This document shows positions 61,783 to 64,000 of a stretch of 64,000 bases of DNA, piece after piece. Origin of the DNA: Sinorhizobium meliloti (GTDB lineage: Bacteria > Pseudomonadota > Alphaproteobacteria > Rhizobiales > Rhizobiaceae); the NCBI RefSeq assembly GCF_035610345.1, contig NZ_CP141212.1, positions 873,976 through 937,975 of the forward strand, in the 5' to 3' direction. The position numbers and the translations under genes were made by a program. Within the stretch, counting starts at the first letter, position 1. Each line of letters opens with the position of its first letter. The notes under the pieces were generated by a model. That model searched no databases and was not told where the DNA came from. It was given only the letters and a program-made list of their open reading frames with translations.

Positions 61783-61857
61783 TGGGGCGTAGCCAAGCGG
61801 TAAGGCAGCGGTTTTTGGTACCGCCATTCCCTGGTTCGAATCCAGGCGCCCCAGCCA
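61783..61857 (+). tRNA. tRNA-Gln (anticodon TTG)
   Basis: The acceptor stem TGGGGCG pairs with CGCCCCA, discriminator G, CCA encoded (61855-61857). The anticodon stem GCGGT/ACCGC holds loop TTTTGGT, anticodon TTG, and GGTTCGAATCC is the T arm. The D arm is AGCCAAGCGGTAAGGC. Confidence 0.95.
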
Positions 61858-62193
61858 CACTTCACACCACCGAACCTATACCTTGCCGAAGATGACGGCG
61901 TGGTCGATGCGCTCGACGACAGAGCTGCCGACGGTAATTCGGTTTACCGGCATGAAGACCGAAAAGCACCGTTCTTCTGCGGCAGTCATATTCAGACGTA
62001 TTTGGCGCCCCTGGGGAATAGGTCCCAGAGAAAATGCGGGTTCGGCAGAAATCTTATACCCTTATAAGTTATATAAAATAATGCATATTTTTGGCGGTCT
62101 CATCGAGGACTGAAATGCATTTTAGTATTTATGATTGACAAGAAACGTATTCGCCTATTTCCTGTAGGTGTATTCGCGCTGGGGATAGCGAAG
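61858..62193. other. 336-bp AT-richer region after tRNA-Gln
   Basis: No gene was recognised with confidence. It is AT-rich from about 62050. It contains a short hairpin CTTATA-CCCT-TATAAG (62053-62068) and a TTGACA at 62134-62139. On the minus strand a 37-codon frame (61990-61877) shows MTAAEERCFSVF and VERIDHAVIFGKV, with no known match. Confidence 0.5.
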
Positions 62194-62787
62194 ATGAAAG
62201 CGATTATTGTCAATGTCGCACACTGCCTTGCATCGTTGATTATCGTATATGACGCGTGCGCAGGTCCATTCGGCATAGAGCAGGGGCAGAGTAAAAATGC
62301 TCTTGAACTAAGAAACGTAGCGCCACACGGCGGCATATATAATCTTCGTTCCGTCCCGAGGCGTCACCCCGATTTCGAAGTATACGCAGCAGAAATCAGC
62401 GAAAGATTTGGTGTTTGCCGTGTCAGTGCGGGATCGATGATGTTCAGGAAGGATCGGTTCGGAACGGACGTTCGATCGAAGTTCGAAGAGATTGTACAGG
62501 AACTCGAAGATATTTACGGCAGGGGAAAGCGCTTCGAGCACTTGAAGGCAGGTCCACGCTGGCATGAAAGGCGTGACTGGGTGATGTCCATAACGCAGAA
62601 CGAGCGGATGCACAGTTACGAATGGTCCGTCGCGCATGGTTCGAAACTCAAGGACGGGATCAAATATATAAAGCTGAGAGTCCAGGGCATCGGCGAGGAC
62701 GTATCGTTCATCGCCCTGGAATACGACTTCGAGAACCGTGACAAGTGCCTCGCAGAGAAAGCACAGAATCTCGCAAGCACCCTGTGA
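62194..62787 (+). CDS. Conserved hypothetical exported protein
   Basis: 197 residues from the ATG at 62194, with GGGGAT upstream (in-frame ATG 62131 is possible). A hydrophobic N terminus (IIVNVAHCLASLIIVYDACAG) looks like a signal peptide. The mature part has PFGIEQGQS, YNLRSVPRRHPDFEVYAAEI, GTDVRSKFEEIVQELEDIYG and IALEYDFENRDKC at the C terminus, a pattern seen in proteobacterial hypothetical proteins often near phage or island genes. Base composition is less GC-rich than the neighbours. Function unknown. Confidence 0.65.
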   Translation: MKAIIVNVAHCLASLIIVYDACAGPFGIEQGQSKNALELRNVAPHGGIYNLRSVPRRHPDFEVYAAEISERFGVCRVSAGSMMFRKDRFGTDVRSKFEEIVQELEDIYGRGKRFEHLKAGPRWHERRDWVMSITQNERMHSYEWSVAHGSKLKDGIKYIKLRVQGIGEDVSFIALEYDFENRDKCLAEKAQNLASTL

Positions 62788-63131
62788 TGGCGCAACGCCT
62801 CGCCTCCTGACGGCCGAGATTTGCGCGGCGGAAATTTCGTAAGGGCTGCCTCGGACGCGGACGGATCGAGGCGGGCAACAACCTCCTGCAATATGCCGAT
62901 AATGGCTGCCGGCGAAGCCGACGCGTCGAATCTCCGAGCGGTGTCTCCGTTCGGAATGCGGCCGTCGTGCCGGCGTCTGCGAGGCGCTCCCGGCCGGATA
63001 GCCGGCGCAAATCGGCGGGGTGAGGTTGGATAATCCGGTCGGCAACCTTATGGTGCGCCTTTGCAAACCCCGGGCTCGGCTCCACCGCGCTCGGCAGAGG
63101 CACGATGCAGAACACCGGAATAGGACTGATA
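62788..63131. other. 344-bp intergenic region upstream of the MscS-family gene
   Basis: No protein reading of either strand looked like a gene. The GC content is again high. It must contain the promoter for the downstream channel gene. Confidence 0.5.
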
Positions 63132-64000
63132 ATGACGAGCATGCGGTTCCTTCTTCGTCGCACATCCGCGACGGGCCCAACCTTCGAAAGAGCTTTGGAT
63201 CAGGCCCGTTCGGTCAGCACATTGCTTCGATTGCTTCTCGTCGCATTCCTGCTGACATTTGCACCGGCTGCCCTTGCCCAGGACAGCGGCGGACAGCCGG
63301 AAGCCGGCGCAGCAGCCGATGTGCAGGGCCAGAGTAGTGCCTTACCGGAGGTGCCGCCGAAAGCCTTTCCGGAGGAGCAGGCACGCATCGATGCCTGGCA
63401 AGCGACGCTGGAGCGTGTGGAGGCCGCGCTCCAGGCCGAACGCATAGACGACGTCACTCTTTCACAGCTGCGCAGCCAGATCGCCAAGATTCCCATGCAA
63501 GCCGCCGGGCTCAAGGCAGCCCTGCAGCCGCGATTGCAGCTCGTCAATCAGCGCATCGAGCAGTTGAAGCCGGCCGACGAGCAGGCCGCCCGCAACCAGA
63601 CCGAAGCGATCAAATCCGAACAGGCGCAACTACAGTCGGAGGCGGCCGGCCTGCAGGGCGTCGTCCAGCAGGCCGATCTCATCGCGCTTCGCGGCCAGCA
63701 GGATATAGACACGATCGGAGAGCGGCGGCGGGCCCTCTTTACGAGCTCCATTCTGCAGCGCTCGCAGAGCCTTGCCGATCCTTCCTTCTGGTTCGATCTG
63801 GCCGCCGCGACACCGGAGACGCTGGCAGACCAGTCCCGCGTCGTCGGGTACTGGTTCGGCGCCCTGGTCGAACGCACGGGCCGTTCGGCCGCGGGCATTC
63901 TCGTGGTCGTGATCGGCTTCGCCGCCTTTCTCCTGTCGCCGGGCCGGCGCTGGCTTACTCGGCGCACGAGCCGCGACCCTTCGGTTCTCCACCCGTCGGG
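63132..64000 (+). CDS. MscS-family mechanosensitive channel with DUF3772 N-terminal domain (cut by window end)
   Basis: About 289 N-terminal residues are present from the ATG at 63132, with TAGGACTGAT upstream. A signal peptide (LLLVAFLLTFAPAALAQ) is followed by a periplasmic, coiled-coil-rich DUF3772 region (AFPEEQARIDAWQATLERVEAAL to LRGQQDIDTIGERRRALF). Then a membrane segment begins (AAGILVVVIGFAAFLLSP). DUF3772 occurs at the start of large MscS-type channels. The pore domain is beyond the window. Confidence 0.8.
   Translation, partial: MTSMRFLLRRTSATGPTFERALDQARSVSTLLRLLLVAFLLTFAPAALAQDSGGQPEAGAAADVQGQSSALPEVPPKAFPEEQARIDAWQATLERVEAALQAERIDDVTLSQLRSQIAKIPMQAAGLKAALQPRLQLVNQRIEQLKPADEQAARNQTEAIKSEQAQLQSEAAGLQGVVQQADLIALRGQQDIDTIGERRRALFTSSILQRSQSLADPSFWFDLAAATPETLADQSRVVGYWFGALVERTGRSAAGILVVVIGFAAFLLSPGRRWLTRRTSRDPSVLHPS

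Noticed and set aside
62004..62011. Possible attachment-site copy of the tRNA-Gln 3' end
   Set aside because: Only GGCGCCCC (8 nt) is shared with the tRNA; this is too short for an att duplication and no integrase gene is present.
62788..63131. Minus-strand frames as a gene fragment
   Set aside because: All three frames read as Arg-rich, low-information sequence; no family pattern could be seen.

Overview
The window looks like the core chromosome of a Rhizobiales alphaproteobacterium, most probably Sinorhizobium (Ensifer). Support: high GC, protein sequences and gene order typical of that group (dxs-tlyA, bioMNY, fabI-phosphatase-aroC, the cta cluster, thrB-rnhA, mutY-DUF721-dsbA-smc-ppdK, a CcrM methylase), and intergenic palindromic repeats of the rhizobial kind. 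Species cannot be fixed from the sequence alone. There is no prophage, insertion sequence, CRISPR array or plasmid replication gene. This is mostly conserved housekeeping DNA.

Layout. 1-5889 (minus): a Zn-independent MDR reductase, HDAC-like deacetylase, xseB, pirin, dxs and the start of tlyA (cut by the window edge). 5903-10844: a small thioesterase, then a minus-strand cluster bioM-bioN-bioY followed almost without gaps by an acyl-CoA ligase and a thiolase that lacks its second catalytic Cys. 10977-17520: AlkZ/YcaQ-type glycosylase, tldD, a SPOR-tailed D,D-carboxypeptidase, polysaccharide deacetylase, pdxH and a lipoprotein. 17736-24147: DnaJ-like protein, fabI, histidine phosphatase, DUF1344, aroC, a RibB with a degenerate cyclohydrolase II domain, and IalB. 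24547-31190: aa3 cytochrome oxidase cluster ctaC-ctaD-ctaB-small membrane protein-ctaG-ctaE, then DUF983 and SURF1. A perfect FNR/FixK-type box lies just before ctaC, and a remnant of an L,D-transpeptidase lies behind ctaE. 31280-36165: ispH, thrB-rnhA, peroxiredoxin, a DsbD-N-like protein and YqgE. 36317-42834 (minus): thrC, M16 peptidase, GNAT, and a membrane GGDEF-EAL protein with a GGDQF site. 43178-48845: lipoprotein, orphan branched-chain amino-acid binding protein, HAD hydrolases, an ArsR-type regulator with a palindrome over its start codon, and ccrM with two AACCAT boxes. 48918-58534: mutY, DUF721/DciA, a DsbA-like lipoprotein, a DUF559 protein, smc and ppdK. 58577-64000: small lipoproteins, DUF1499, an MBL-fold hydrolase, tRNA-Gln, an AT-richer hypothetical gene and the start of an MscS-family channel.

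The genes form pathway islands: isoprenoid precursors (dxs, ispH), threonine (thrB, thrC), chorismate, riboflavin and pyridoxal phosphate, respiration (cta/SURF1), and genome maintenance (mutY, DciA, smc, ccrM, rnhA, xseB). No clearly new multi-gene system was found. The best candidates for follow-up are the extended biotin-uptake/acyl-CoA operon, the anaerobox on the aerobic oxidase, the ArsR operator, the CtrA-like boxes at ccrM, the transpeptidase remnant and the perfect 45-nt inverted repeat ahead of smc.
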